Positions 44,668 through 53,025 of a stretch of 64,000 bases of DNA are shown piece after piece. How positions within the stretch are numbered: the stretch's first letter is position 1; every line of letters starts with the position of its first letter. The stretch is from positions 1-64,000 of the forward strand of contig NZ_JAPJBQ010000011.1 in assembly GCF_026421305.1 (NCBI RefSeq), given 5' to 3'. The translations under genes were made by a program, and so were the position numbers. Origin of the DNA: Dyella silvae (GTDB lineage: Bacteria > Pseudomonadota > Gammaproteobacteria > Xanthomonadales > Rhodanobacteraceae). The notes below the pieces were generated by a model that saw nothing but the letters and a program-made list of their open reading frames with translations, was not told the origin of the DNA and did not search any database.

Positions 44668-46017
44668 ATGGACCAGCCCACCCCCACCGACCTTCACCCG
44701 CGCCGTCGCGCAGCGCTGGCACTCATCTACGTCACCGTGGTGCTGGACATGCTGAGCTTCGGCATCGTCATACCGGTACTGCCCCATCTGATCGAACAAT
44801 TGGCCGGCGGCGGCATTTCCAACGCGGCATGGTGGGTAGGCGTGTTCAGCACGGTGTTCGCACTGGTGCAATTTGCATTCTCGCCGGTGCAGGGCGCGCT
44901 TTCCGACCGCTTCGGCCGGCGGCCCGTGATCCTGATTTCCAACGCAGGGCTGTCGCTGAACTTTGTGTTGCTGGCTATCGCGCCAACGCTGTGGCTGTTG
45001 TTCGTGGCGCGTGTGCTGCTCGGCATGACGGCGGCCAGTTTCACCACGGCCAATGCCTACATCGCCGATATCACGCCCAAAGAGAAACGCGCCGCTGCTT
45101 ACGGCATTCTCGGTAGCGCCTTTGGGCTCGGCTTCATCATCGGCCCGGGCGTTGGCGGCTTTCTTGGGCATTACGACCTGCGCCTGCCGTTCTGGGTGGC
45201 GGCGGTGCTGGCCGCCTGCAACTTTCTCTATGGCTTGTTCGTGCTGCCGGAATCGCTGCCCAAGGAGCGCCGCACGGCACGCTTTGAGATGCACAGCGCC
45301 CATCCATTGGGCTCGCTGAAACTGCTCCGTCGCTACCCGCTGGTGCTGAACCTCGCCGTGGTGATGTTTCTGGTTTATCTGGCGCACTACGTGCTTCAGA
45401 CCACCTTTGTGCTGTATGCGGATTACCGCTACAGCTGGGGCCCGCAGGCGGTGGGTTATGTGCTGATGCTGGTGGGCGCCTGTGATGGGTTTGTGCAGGC
45501 GGTGCTTACCCGCCGTCTGGCGCCTCGCATGGGCGAGCGACGCCTGATGCTGAGCGGCATGCTGTGCGGTATCGGCGCGTTTCTGGTGATGGGCCTGGCC
45601 AACACCGGCGCCATGTTCTTGCTCGGTATCCCGCTAATGGCGCTGTGGGGGCTGTCACAACCGCCGATTCAGTCATTGATGACACACCAGGTCGATCCGT
45701 CCGAGCAAGGGCGTTTGCAAGGGGCCATCAGCAGCCTGGCCAGTTTTGCCGGTATTTTTGGCCCCTTTTTGTTCGCCCAGGTATTCTCGTTTTCGATTTC
45801 GCCGGCCTCGCCGTTGCACTTGCCAGGTCTCGCGTTCGTGTTGTCCGCCGCATTGCTGGCTATCGGCGCCGCCATCGCGTGGCACGTGACAAGGCACACC
45901 AGCGACCTCGCAAAAGCGGATGACGCTACGCCCCATGCATCGCCCGGCGAACTGTCTTCCGTCGTCTCGCTGCAAGGCACGACGACTTCCACTGAAACAT
46001 CGGAGCATTCCCCATGA
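44668..46017 (+). CDS. MFS transporter of the TetA-type drug/proton antiporter family
   Basis: A 449-residue, about 12-segment transporter. SFGIVIPVLPHLIEQLAGG (segment 1), GALSDRFGRRPVILISNAG (motif A), RVLLGMTAASFTTANAYIAD and GFIIGPGVGGFLG (motif C of antiporters) match the TCR/TetA exporter subgroup. The substrate is not known and resistance should not be assumed. ATG at 44668 is preferred by analogy; the ATG at 44644 is possible. It overlaps the DUF1993 gene by four bases. Confidence 0.87.
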   Translation: MDQPTPTDLHPRRRAALALIYVTVVLDMLSFGIVIPVLPHLIEQLAGGGISNAAWWVGVFSTVFALVQFAFSPVQGALSDRFGRRPVILISNAGLSLNFVLLAIAPTLWLLFVARVLLGMTAASFTTANAYIADITPKEKRAAAYGILGSAFGLGFIIGPGVGGFLGHYDLRLPFWVAAVLAACNFLYGLFVLPESLPKERRTARFEMHSAHPLGSLKLLRRYPLVLNLAVVMFLVYLAHYVLQTTFVLYADYRYSWGPQAVGYVLMLVGACDGFVQAVLTRRLAPRMGERRLMLSGMLCGIGAFLVMGLANTGAMFLLGIPLMALWGLSQPPIQSLMTHQVDPSEQGRLQGAISSLASFAGIFGPFLFAQVFSFSISPASPLHLPGLAFVLSAALLAIGAAIAWHVTRHTSDLAKADDATPHASPGELSSVVSLQGTTTSTETSEHSP

Positions 46018-46520
46018 CACTGTCGATGTACCAAGCCTCGGTTCCGGTCTTCCTGCGCGCGCTCAACAATCTGCAGCACGTGCTGCGTAAGGGCGAGGCA
46101 CACGCTGAGGCACGCAAGTACGAGTCCTCCCTGCTACTGCAATCGCGCCTGACGGTGGACATGCTGCCGCTGACGCGCCAGGTACAGATCGCCACCGACA
46201 TGGCCAAGAATTGCTGCGCTCGCCTGGCCGGGGTCGATCCGCTGAAGTTCGACGACAATGAGACCAGCTTTGCTGAGCTGCATGCCCGCATCGATCGCGC
46301 CATCGAGTACATCAAGAGCTTCAAGGCGGACCAGATCGATGGCAGCGAAACGCGCGCCATCACGCTCAAGCTGCGCAGCGGCGAACAGCATTTCGAAGGT
46401 CAGGGTTATCTGCTTCACTACGTGATCCCCAACGTGTTCTTCCACTGCACCACTGCCTACGCCATCCTGCGTGAGGCTGGCGCGGATCTCGGCAAGGCGG
46501 ATTTCATCGGCAAGCCGTGA
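46014..46520 (+). CDS. DUF1993 family protein
   Basis: A 168-residue protein with the family features MSMYQASVP-like start (TLSMYQASVPVFLRALNNLQ), LPLTRQVQIATDMAKNCCARLAG-type helices and YLLHYVIPNVFFHCTTAYAI near the end. The fold is of the DinB-like four-helix group; function unknown. ATGA overlap with the transporter stop indicates coupled translation. Confidence 0.9.
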   Translation: MTLSMYQASVPVFLRALNNLQHVLRKGEAHAEARKYESSLLLQSRLTVDMLPLTRQVQIATDMAKNCCARLAGVDPLKFDDNETSFAELHARIDRAIEYIKSFKADQIDGSETRAITLKLRSGEQHFEGQGYLLHYVIPNVFFHCTTAYAILREAGADLGKADFIGKP

Positions 46521-46604
46521 GAGCCAGGAGATAGTGAAGAGGAGTGAGTAGTGAGAGGTGCAAGCGCGCTTTCTCTCGTTTCTCACTTCTCGCTCCTCAC
46601 TCCT
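46518..46604. repeat. Purine-rich palindromic repeat (copy C)
   Basis: GAGCCAGGAGATAGTGAAGA and following purines (46521-46558) face a pyrimidine-rich half (TTTCTCTCGTTTCTCACTTC, from 46570) around GCAAGCGCGC. It follows immediately after the DUF1993 stop codon and shares the GAGCCAGGAG flank with copy A. Here the downstream gene is on the same strand. Confidence 0.7.
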
Positions 46605-46675
46605 AAAACCACTTGATTTCTGACAGCTCAAGTCCCACTAAGAGCTGATCGAAACCTGTACGCAAGAGCCAGTTC

Positions 46676-47329
46676 ATGACCACCCCTACTCCCATCAAGA
46701 TCGACTTCGTCTCCGACGTGGTGTGCCCGTGGTGTGCCATCGGCCTGAAGTCGCTGGAACAAGCGCTGGAGCGCATGGGTAGTGACGTTTCGGTGGATCT
46801 GCATTTCCAGCCGTTTGAGCTCAATCCGCAGATGGCGGCTGAAGGCGAGGACATTGGCGAACATCTGGCGCGCAAGTACGGCAGCACGCCTGAACAGATG
46901 CGCGCGAATCAGGAAGCGATCCGGCAGCGTGGCGCAGAGCTCGGTTTTGTCTTCGACATGAACCGGCGCAGCCGCATCGTGAACACCTTTGACGCGCACC
47001 GCCTGCTGCATTGGGCCGCGCTGGAAGGTCGCCAGGCGGAGCTCAAGCAAGCCCTGCTCGCCGCCTATTTCACCGAAGGCCGTGACGTGAGTTCGCGTGA
47101 TGTATTGGTGGATGTGGCGGCCCGGGTTGGGCTGGATGCGACCGCCGCCCGCCACGTGCTGGATGAGGATCGCTATGCGCAGGAAGTACGTGCGCAGGAG
47201 CAGTTCTACCAGTCGCAGGGTATTCAGGCGGTGCCGTCGGTGATCGTCAATGACCGCTATCTGATCCAGGGCGGGCAGCCGCCGGAAGTGTTCGAGCAGA
47301 CGTTGCGAAAGATTGCGGCGGAGGGTTGA
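46676..47329 (+). CDS. DsbA-family oxidoreductase (FrnE-like)
   Basis: A 217-residue cytoplasmic thioredoxin-fold protein. It has the redox motif CPWC (VVCPWCAIGLKSLEQAL), the cis-Pro strand region QAVPSVIVNDRYLIQGGQPP and helical insertion typical of FrnE/2-hydroxychromene-2-carboxylate isomerase relatives. It probably acts as a dithiol-disulfide oxidoreductase without a signal peptide. Neighbouring genes give no substrate hint. Confidence 0.9.
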   Translation: MTTPTPIKIDFVSDVVCPWCAIGLKSLEQALERMGSDVSVDLHFQPFELNPQMAAEGEDIGEHLARKYGSTPEQMRANQEAIRQRGAELGFVFDMNRRSRIVNTFDAHRLLHWAALEGRQAELKQALLAAYFTEGRDVSSRDVLVDVAARVGLDATAARHVLDEDRYAQEVRAQEQFYQSQGIQAVPSVIVNDRYLIQGGQPPEVFEQTLRKIAAEG

Positions 47330-47413
47330 AGCCTTCGCCAAGCGCGTCGGGCCAGCCCCCAGCCGCTCAGCCATGCGAAAATACCCGGCCGCTCCCCCTG
47401 ACCGCCGCATCGC

Positions 47414-49048
47414 ATGATCCGACTGACTGACATCAAGCTCCCGCTGGACCACGCAGAAGGCGCCGTCGAGGCCGCTATCCGCGCGAAGCTGGGGCTGGGC
47501 AAGGACAGCCTGTGTGGCTTCGCCGTGTTTCGTCGTGGCTACGACGCCCGCAAGCGGGGCGCCATCCAGTTGATCTATACGCTCGATGTGGACGTGACCG
47601 ATGAGGCCGCCGTATTGAAGCGGCACGCCGACGACAAGCACGTACAGCCATCCCCGGACACGAGCTACCACTTTGTGGCCAAAGCACCGGAAGGGTTGCA
47701 GCAGCGCCCTATCGTGATCGGCATGGGCCCCTGTGGCCTGTTCGCCGGGTTGTTGCTGGCGCAGATGGGTTATCGCCCCATCATTCTCGATCGCGGCAAG
47801 GCGGTGCGCGAGCGCACGGTGGATACCTGGGGCCTGTGGCGCAAGCGCAAGCTGGAGCCCGAGTCCAACGTGCAGTTCGGTGAAGGCGGCGCCGGCACGT
47901 TCTCCGATGGCAAGTTGCACAGCCAGATTTCCGACCCGCACCATCATGGCCGAAAGGTACTCACCGAATTCGTGCTGGCCGGTGCGCCGGAGGAAATCCT
48001 CTACGTCAGCAAGCCGCATATCGGCACGTTCCGCCTGGTTACCATGGTGGAGAACATGCGCGCGACCATTGAGTCACTGGGCGGCGAGATCCGCTTCAGC
48101 CAGCGCGTGGAAGACGTGTTGGTCGACACCGCCGCCGACGGCACGCGGCAGGTGCGCGGTGTAGTGCTGGCCAATGGCGAATCGCTGCTCAGCGATCACG
48201 TGGTGCTCGCCGTGGGCCACAGCGCGCGCGACACCTTTTTCATGCTGCATGATCGTGGCGTTTACCTGGAGGCCAAGCCGTTCTCCATCGGTTTTCGCGT
48301 GGAGCATCCGCAGTCGATTGTCGATCAGGCGCGCTTCGGTCCGCAGGCCGGCCATCCGATTCTGGGCGCAGCGGATTACAAGCTGGTGCACCACTGCAAG
48401 AACGGCCGCTCGGTCTACAGCTTCTGCATGTGCCCTGGCGGCACGGTCGTTGCGGCCGCATCCGAACCGGAACGCGTGGTCACCAATGGCATGAGCCAGT
48501 ATTCGCGCAACGAGCGCAATGCCAATGCCGCCATCGTGGTGGGCATCGACCCCAAGGATTTCGCCGCGTTTGACGACAGCGGCAGCCCGCTGGCCGGTAT
48601 CGCTCTGCAACGCGCGCTGGAATCACGCGCTTATGAATTGGGTGGGCGCGACTACAGCGCGCCGGGGCAGCTGGTGGGCGATTTCATTGCGGGCAAACCG
48701 TCGAACGAGTTCGGCAGCGTGCAGCCTTCCTACAAGCCGGGCGTGCATCTCACCGACCTGGCGCCTGCGCTGCCCGATTACGCCATCGAGGCGATTCGTG
48801 AAGCGCTGCCGGCCTTCGATCGCCAGATCAAAGGCTTCGCCATGCACGACGCCGTGCTCACCGGCGTCGAAACCCGTACGTCCTCGCCGGTGCGGATCCG
48901 CCGCGGCGAGGATTACCAGAGCCTCAATACGCGCGGCCTGTACCCCGCTGGCGAGGGCGCCGGTTATGCCGGCGGCATCCTCTCCGCGGCCGTCGACGGC
49001 ATCCGCGTGGCCGAGGCCATGGCGCTGGCCATCAACGCGGCACGCTGA
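47414..49048 (+). CDS. FAD-dependent dehydrogenase (COG2509 type)
   Basis: A 544-residue protein. A small N-terminal domain of about 95 residues precedes a FAD domain with RPIVIGMGPCGLFAGLLLAQ (GxGxxG), the conserved FGEGGAGTFSDGKLHSQI, VLAVGHSARDTFFML and a C-terminal RGLYPAGEGAGYAGGILSAA. This is the widespread uncharacterised FAD dehydrogenase family. Electron donor and acceptor are unknown. Cytoplasmic. Confidence 0.9.
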   Translation: MIRLTDIKLPLDHAEGAVEAAIRAKLGLGKDSLCGFAVFRRGYDARKRGAIQLIYTLDVDVTDEAAVLKRHADDKHVQPSPDTSYHFVAKAPEGLQQRPIVIGMGPCGLFAGLLLAQMGYRPIILDRGKAVRERTVDTWGLWRKRKLEPESNVQFGEGGAGTFSDGKLHSQISDPHHHGRKVLTEFVLAGAPEEILYVSKPHIGTFRLVTMVENMRATIESLGGEIRFSQRVEDVLVDTAADGTRQVRGVVLANGESLLSDHVVLAVGHSARDTFFMLHDRGVYLEAKPFSIGFRVEHPQSIVDQARFGPQAGHPILGAADYKLVHHCKNGRSVYSFCMCPGGTVVAAASEPERVVTNGMSQYSRNERNANAAIVVGIDPKDFAAFDDSGSPLAGIALQRALESRAYELGGRDYSAPGQLVGDFIAGKPSNEFGSVQPSYKPGVHLTDLAPALPDYAIEAIREALPAFDRQIKGFAMHDAVLTGVETRTSSPVRIRRGEDYQSLNTRGLYPAGEGAGYAGGILSAAVDGIRVAEAMALAINAAR

Positions 49049-49392
49049 CGCCACCCAGGCGAATCTCCTCGCCAAGCCCTGTGAAGGTAGCCATGCATTG
49101 GCTGCCAACGACGCCGTGTGCCTGACCGCCTGCGAGTGACTGCGGCCAGATCTCCCCCTGCATCCATCACCACTTCTGCCCGCGCACCTAGGGGATCAGG
49201 CGACCCGTGACTTGTCGCCTATGGCCTCTATGAATTTGCGCTTCGTCAGTTTCATGCAAGGCAATTGTGATCGAATCGTAAAATCTTGCTGCTACCCCCA
49301 TAGCAAGAACCCCCGCCGACGGCTGTCCCCGAGTGACGTTGCAAGACGTCGGCTCTCCATAACTCTATGCCCCGTAAGGGAGAGACGGTTGC
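49049..49392. other. Gene-free region upstream of the second TonB-dependent receptor
   Basis: No reading frame here looks real. Two small palindromes are visible: CTTGCT/AGCAAG (49285-49307) and GACGT-TGCAAG-ACGTC (49335-49350), the second 43 bases before the receptor start and a possible operator. A GGGAGA at 49379-49384 is the likely ribosome binding site. No clear -10/-35 pair could be fixed. Confidence 0.5.
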
Positions 49393-52353
49393 ATGAAGAA
49401 CCCAAATTACACCCGCAAACTGCTGGCCCTGGCCTGCTTGGCCGCTATCGCTGGCCCGGCCGCCGCGCAAGATGCTGCGAAGAACGACGCCTCGCCCGCT
49501 GATGCCAGCCAGGCCACCAAGCTGGAGACGGTAACCGTTACCGGTACCCGCATTTCCAACCCGAACGTCATCTCGCCGACCCCGGTCGCCGTGATGAGCG
49601 CCGCCGAAATCAAGGCCACCGGTGCGATCAACATCGGCGATTTGATGACGACAATGCCGCAGCTGGCTACCACTTTCACCATGGGTAATTCGGGCCGTTT
49701 CATCGGCACCGCAGGCGTGGCCGAAATGGACCTGCGCAACCTGGGTACCAGCCGCACGTTGGTGCTGGTCAATGGTCGTCGTTTTGTGGGTTCCAGCGCG
49801 GGTGACACCGGCGTCGACGTGAACCTGATCCCGGCCGACTGGATCGAGCGCGTTGAAATCATCACCGGCGGCGCCTCGGCAGTGTACGGTGCCGACGCAG
49901 TGACCGGCGTGATCAACTTCATCCTCAAGAAGAACTACCAGGGCGCCAACCTGCACGCGCAGCTCGGCACCTCGGAGCACGGTGGCTTCAAGAAGGGCCT
50001 GTTCTCGCTCTCCGGCGGCATGAACTTCGACAACAACCGCGGCAACATCGCGGCGTCGGTGGAGCATAGCGACCAGGACGAGCTGATGTTCCGCGACCGC
50101 TTTGGCCACGAAGCCTACGCGACGATCAAGACGCCCAAGGGCCCGACCAACTCCGCCCTGTTCGACAACGCCGGCGGTTACACGCGTGTCGATGCCGGCA
50201 CATTCTCGATCGGCAAAGCCACGGACGTCTCCAAGCGTTACGTGTTCAACCAGGATCACACGATCCGCAAGCAGCAGTTCAACGGCATCTATGACGACGC
50301 CGGCTACTGCCAGGATTGCGATCGCTCGGACAACAATAAGTACGTGCAGCTGCAGCCGAAGTATGGCCGCACCACGCTGAGCACGATCGCCAGCTATGAC
50401 CTGACGCCCGAGCACAAGCTGTACTTTGAAGGCACCTACAGTCACGTCGACGTCAAGCAGCAGTCGTCGCCGGCATTCGACAGCACCCGCGCCAAGGGCA
50501 ATGGCTATGTGATCACACGCGACAACGCCTACATCACGTCCGATCTCGCCGCGCTGATGGACGCCAACAAGCTGAAGTCCATTCGCGTTTCCCGCATCGA
50601 CGGCGATGCCGGCGTGCGTGGCGAAGACACCAAGCGCGACACCGCACGTGCCGTGTTCGGCGCGAACGGCGTGATTGCCTCCGACTGGCAGTACGACGCT
50701 TCGGTGAACTACGGTGTGACGGACGAAACCCGCCACAACCTCAACAACCGCATCCATGATCGCTTCTTTGCGTCCATCGATGCTGTAAGGGACAGCAACG
50801 GCAATATCGTCTGCCGTTCCAGCATTAATCCGAACTACATCAACCCGAACCACATCAACGTGGCTCAGAACAACCGCGGCGGCGTACTCAACCCGATCGC
50901 GCTGGGTGGCGGCTGCGTGCCCACCAGCATCTTCGGCGCTGGCGTGATCAACCCGGCGGCGGCACGTTGGTTCAACACCACCACCACCACCACGTCGCAT
51001 CTGACGCAGTTTGTGGGTGGCGGCTCGATCACCAACAACAATCTGTTCCAGATGCCGTTCGAAGCGGGCGCCGCCAGCATGGCCGCCGGCATCGAGTACC
51101 GCCGCGAAACCAGCAGCCAGACCACGGATCCGCTGGACCAGCAGGGCTTGACCTTCCTCAATGCCATCCCGAGCTCGGGTGGCGCGTACAACGTGAAGGA
51201 AGGCTACATCGAAACGGCGCTGCCGCTGATTTCCGGCCGCCCGTTTGCGCAGAACCTGACCTTCGACGCAGCGGCCCGTTTCTCCGACTACAGCACCATC
51301 GGCCACACCAAGGCTTGGCGCTGGGGCCTGGACTGGTCGATCATCGATGACCTGCGCCTGCGTGGCACCATGTCCAGCGCCGTGCGTGCACCGAACATCG
51401 GCGAGCTCTTCGGCGGCCAGACCCAGAACTTCTTCACGATCAGCAACGACCCGTGCTCGGCCGACCAGTTGCAGAACGGCGCAAGCCAGGCCGTACGCAC
51501 GGCGAACTGCGCCGCGCTGGGCATTCCTGCGGGTTGGCAGTCCACGCGCACTTCCTCTGTGCAGGGCGTTTCGGGAAGCAATCCGGATCTGAAGCCGGAG
51601 CAGGGTCGCACCTGGACCGCGGGCATGGTGATCACGCCGCGCTTTATCGACAACTTCGGCCTGACGCTGGACTACTGGAACATCAGGCTGACCAACGCGA
51701 TCACCGCGCCGGGCGGCTTGGACATTGTGGATCGCTGCGTGGACACGCCGAGCGGCATCAACAACGTCTACTGCCTCAACGCAGAGCGTGATCCGGTGAC
51801 GCATGAGCTGGTGTCGATCCGTTCGGTCAACCAGAACATCTCCGCCCTCAGCACCTCGGGCGTGGATATTGGCGCGTACTACAGCACCGAGGTCGGCGGC
51901 GGCAACCTGAAGTTCAACCTCAATGCCACCAAGGTGATCGCGTTTACCGAGCATCCGTTCCAAGACGACCCGAGCACGGCCATCCAGGACAATGGCACCG
52001 CCACGACCAATGGCGCGTTCCCGAAGTGGAAGGCCACGCTGTACACCACTTACGGCTGGAACAACTGGGTGTTTAACTGGAACATGCGCTACTTCTCCTC
52101 GATGCTTCGCGTGAGCAACGAGAGCTACGCGTCGAACCCGATCCAGACGACCCCGATCAAGACGGGTATCGGCTTCTTCAACGACGCCAAGGTCAGCTAC
52201 TCGATTCCCAACAGTGGCTGGCAGGTGTACGGCGGCATCACCAACGTGTTCGACCGCAATCCGCCGGTGAACTTCTTCGGTACCGGTGCTTCCAGCGGTA
52301 TCTACGATGCCATCGGCCGCGCCTACTACGCAGGCTTCAACTACAACTTCTGA
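49393..52353 (+). CDS. TonB-dependent outer-membrane receptor
   Basis: A 986-residue receptor with signal peptide (MKNPNYTRKLLALACLAAIA), TonB box KLETVTVTGTRI, plug domain (SPTPVAVMSAAEIKATG, TLVLVNGRRFVGSSAGDTG, VEIITGGASAVYGADAVTGV) and a barrel ending YYAGFNYNF with the usual terminal Phe. The NGRR and GASAVYGADA pattern is that of the large receptors found in Xanthomonadales and sphingomonads, often for peptides or sugars. No transport or degradative genes flank it, so the substrate is open. Confidence 0.93.
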   Translation: MKNPNYTRKLLALACLAAIAGPAAAQDAAKNDASPADASQATKLETVTVTGTRISNPNVISPTPVAVMSAAEIKATGAINIGDLMTTMPQLATTFTMGNSGRFIGTAGVAEMDLRNLGTSRTLVLVNGRRFVGSSAGDTGVDVNLIPADWIERVEIITGGASAVYGADAVTGVINFILKKNYQGANLHAQLGTSEHGGFKKGLFSLSGGMNFDNNRGNIAASVEHSDQDELMFRDRFGHEAYATIKTPKGPTNSALFDNAGGYTRVDAGTFSIGKATDVSKRYVFNQDHTIRKQQFNGIYDDAGYCQDCDRSDNNKYVQLQPKYGRTTLSTIASYDLTPEHKLYFEGTYSHVDVKQQSSPAFDSTRAKGNGYVITRDNAYITSDLAALMDANKLKSIRVSRIDGDAGVRGEDTKRDTARAVFGANGVIASDWQYDASVNYGVTDETRHNLNNRIHDRFFASIDAVRDSNGNIVCRSSINPNYINPNHINVAQNNRGGVLNPIALGGGCVPTSIFGAGVINPAAARWFNTTTTTTSHLTQFVGGGSITNNNLFQMPFEAGAASMAAGIEYRRETSSQTTDPLDQQGLTFLNAIPSSGGAYNVKEGYIETALPLISGRPFAQNLTFDAAARFSDYSTIGHTKAWRWGLDWSIIDDLRLRGTMSSAVRAPNIGELFGGQTQNFFTISNDPCSADQLQNGASQAVRTANCAALGIPAGWQSTRTSSVQGVSGSNPDLKPEQGRTWTAGMVITPRFIDNFGLTLDYWNIRLTNAITAPGGLDIVDRCVDTPSGINNVYCLNAERDPVTHELVSIRSVNQNISALSTSGVDIGAYYSTEVGGGNLKFNLNATKVIAFTEHPFQDDPSTAIQDNGTATTNGAFPKWKATLYTTYGWNNWVFNWNMRYFSSMLRVSNESYASNPIQTTPIKTGIGFFNDAKVSYSIPNSGWQVYGGITNVFDRNPPVNFFGTGASSGIYDAIGRAYYAGFNYNF

Positions 52354-52383
52354 TCCTGGGTGGCAGCCCAGGAGCTTGGGGTG

Positions 52384-52413
52384 AAAGGGCCGGCCTAGCC
52401 GGCCCTTTCTTTT
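52384..52413 (+). terminator. Rho-independent terminator after the receptor
   Basis: AAAGGGCCGGC (52384-52394) and GCCGGCCCTTT (52398-52408) pair perfectly around CTA and are followed by CTTTT. It lies 31 bases after the receptor stop. Confidence 0.92.
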
Positions 52414-52426
52414 CTAACCACCCGAG

Positions 52427-52454
52427 CAAAAAGAAAGGCCCCCTTGCGGGGGCC
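52427..52454 (-). terminator. Minus-strand terminator
   Basis: GGCCCCC (52437-52443) and GGGGGCC (52448-52454) form a hairpin. On the minus strand it is followed by TTTCTTTTT (52428-52436). It would stop transcripts coming from the right, although no minus-strand gene lies between here and dinG, which raises the possibility of an unseen antisense or small RNA. Confidence 0.7.
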
Positions 52455-52659
52455 GGGGGTCAGACCTAAGGGGAGGAGCCTGACCCGATGCTCCCAGAGG
52501 GATGGCATGGGGGATATGCCCAGGGAGCGCACGTAGGTTGCCCCGTACCGAACCTTTCGCCTATCGGCGACTTCCGATAGTTATGTCGTTCATGGACGTC
52601 ACATCACCTCACTGCCAATGCCGGACAAATCAGGCTTCTACTTTCAGATTCGTCTTATG

Positions 52660-52849
52660 TTTTGCCGCCCCACCGACTCATAGAGTGACAGGCGTCCCAC
52701 GTGAGCAAGGAATGCACGCGGGCCCGCGGTGACGCGCGCGACGAGTCCGGGGATAAGGCTCCTGCCCCCTTTGGAGCCGGGAAACGTCGGGACATTTGAA
52801 CAACGTGTGATGGGGAGAGCGGGTGATCTGGGTCACCCGCTCTTTTTTT
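52660..52849 (+). ncRNA. Candidate small RNA or terminated leader before dinG
   Basis: The 670-bp gap before dinG has no supported protein gene. Its right part folds readily: CGACG (near 52738) with CGTCG (near 52788) enclosing GGCTCC/GGAGCC (near 52757-52783), then a strong terminator with GAGCGGGTGA (52817-52826) pairing TCACCCGCTC (52833-52842) and seven T (52843-52849). The 5' end is arbitrary. dinG begins 177 bases after the T run, too far for a simple attenuator but possible. I could not match a known RNA family. Confidence 0.45.
52817..52849 (+). terminator. Strong rho-independent terminator upstream of dinG
   Basis: A perfect ten-pair GC-rich stem with a six-base loop, followed by TCTTTTTTT. 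There is no coding gene directly before it, which supports a short non-coding transcript ending here. Confidence 0.9.
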
Positions 52850-53025
52850 GTTTGAGATAAGGGTCGGCCGGAGACTCCCGCAAATAGCTCCAACAGCCGT
52901 GCAGGACGCTCGCTCGGGGCTATCGGGTTGGCTGGGCCGCCCGTCCGTCCACCGTCCAGGGCAATACCCGGTCCGACATGCGAGAATGACCGACCGACGC
53001 GGCCACCCTCGCCCGACCTGCCCCC

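Noticed and set aside
44668-46017. Tetracycline resistance gene
   Set aside because: The protein belongs to the broad TCR-like MFS group, but nothing in the sequence or context indicates that substrate.
49252-51963. A 903-codon open frame opposite the second TonB-dependent receptor
   Set aside because: The plus strand encodes a complete receptor with signal peptide, plug and barrel; the antisense product is rich in His, Arg and Val without structure.
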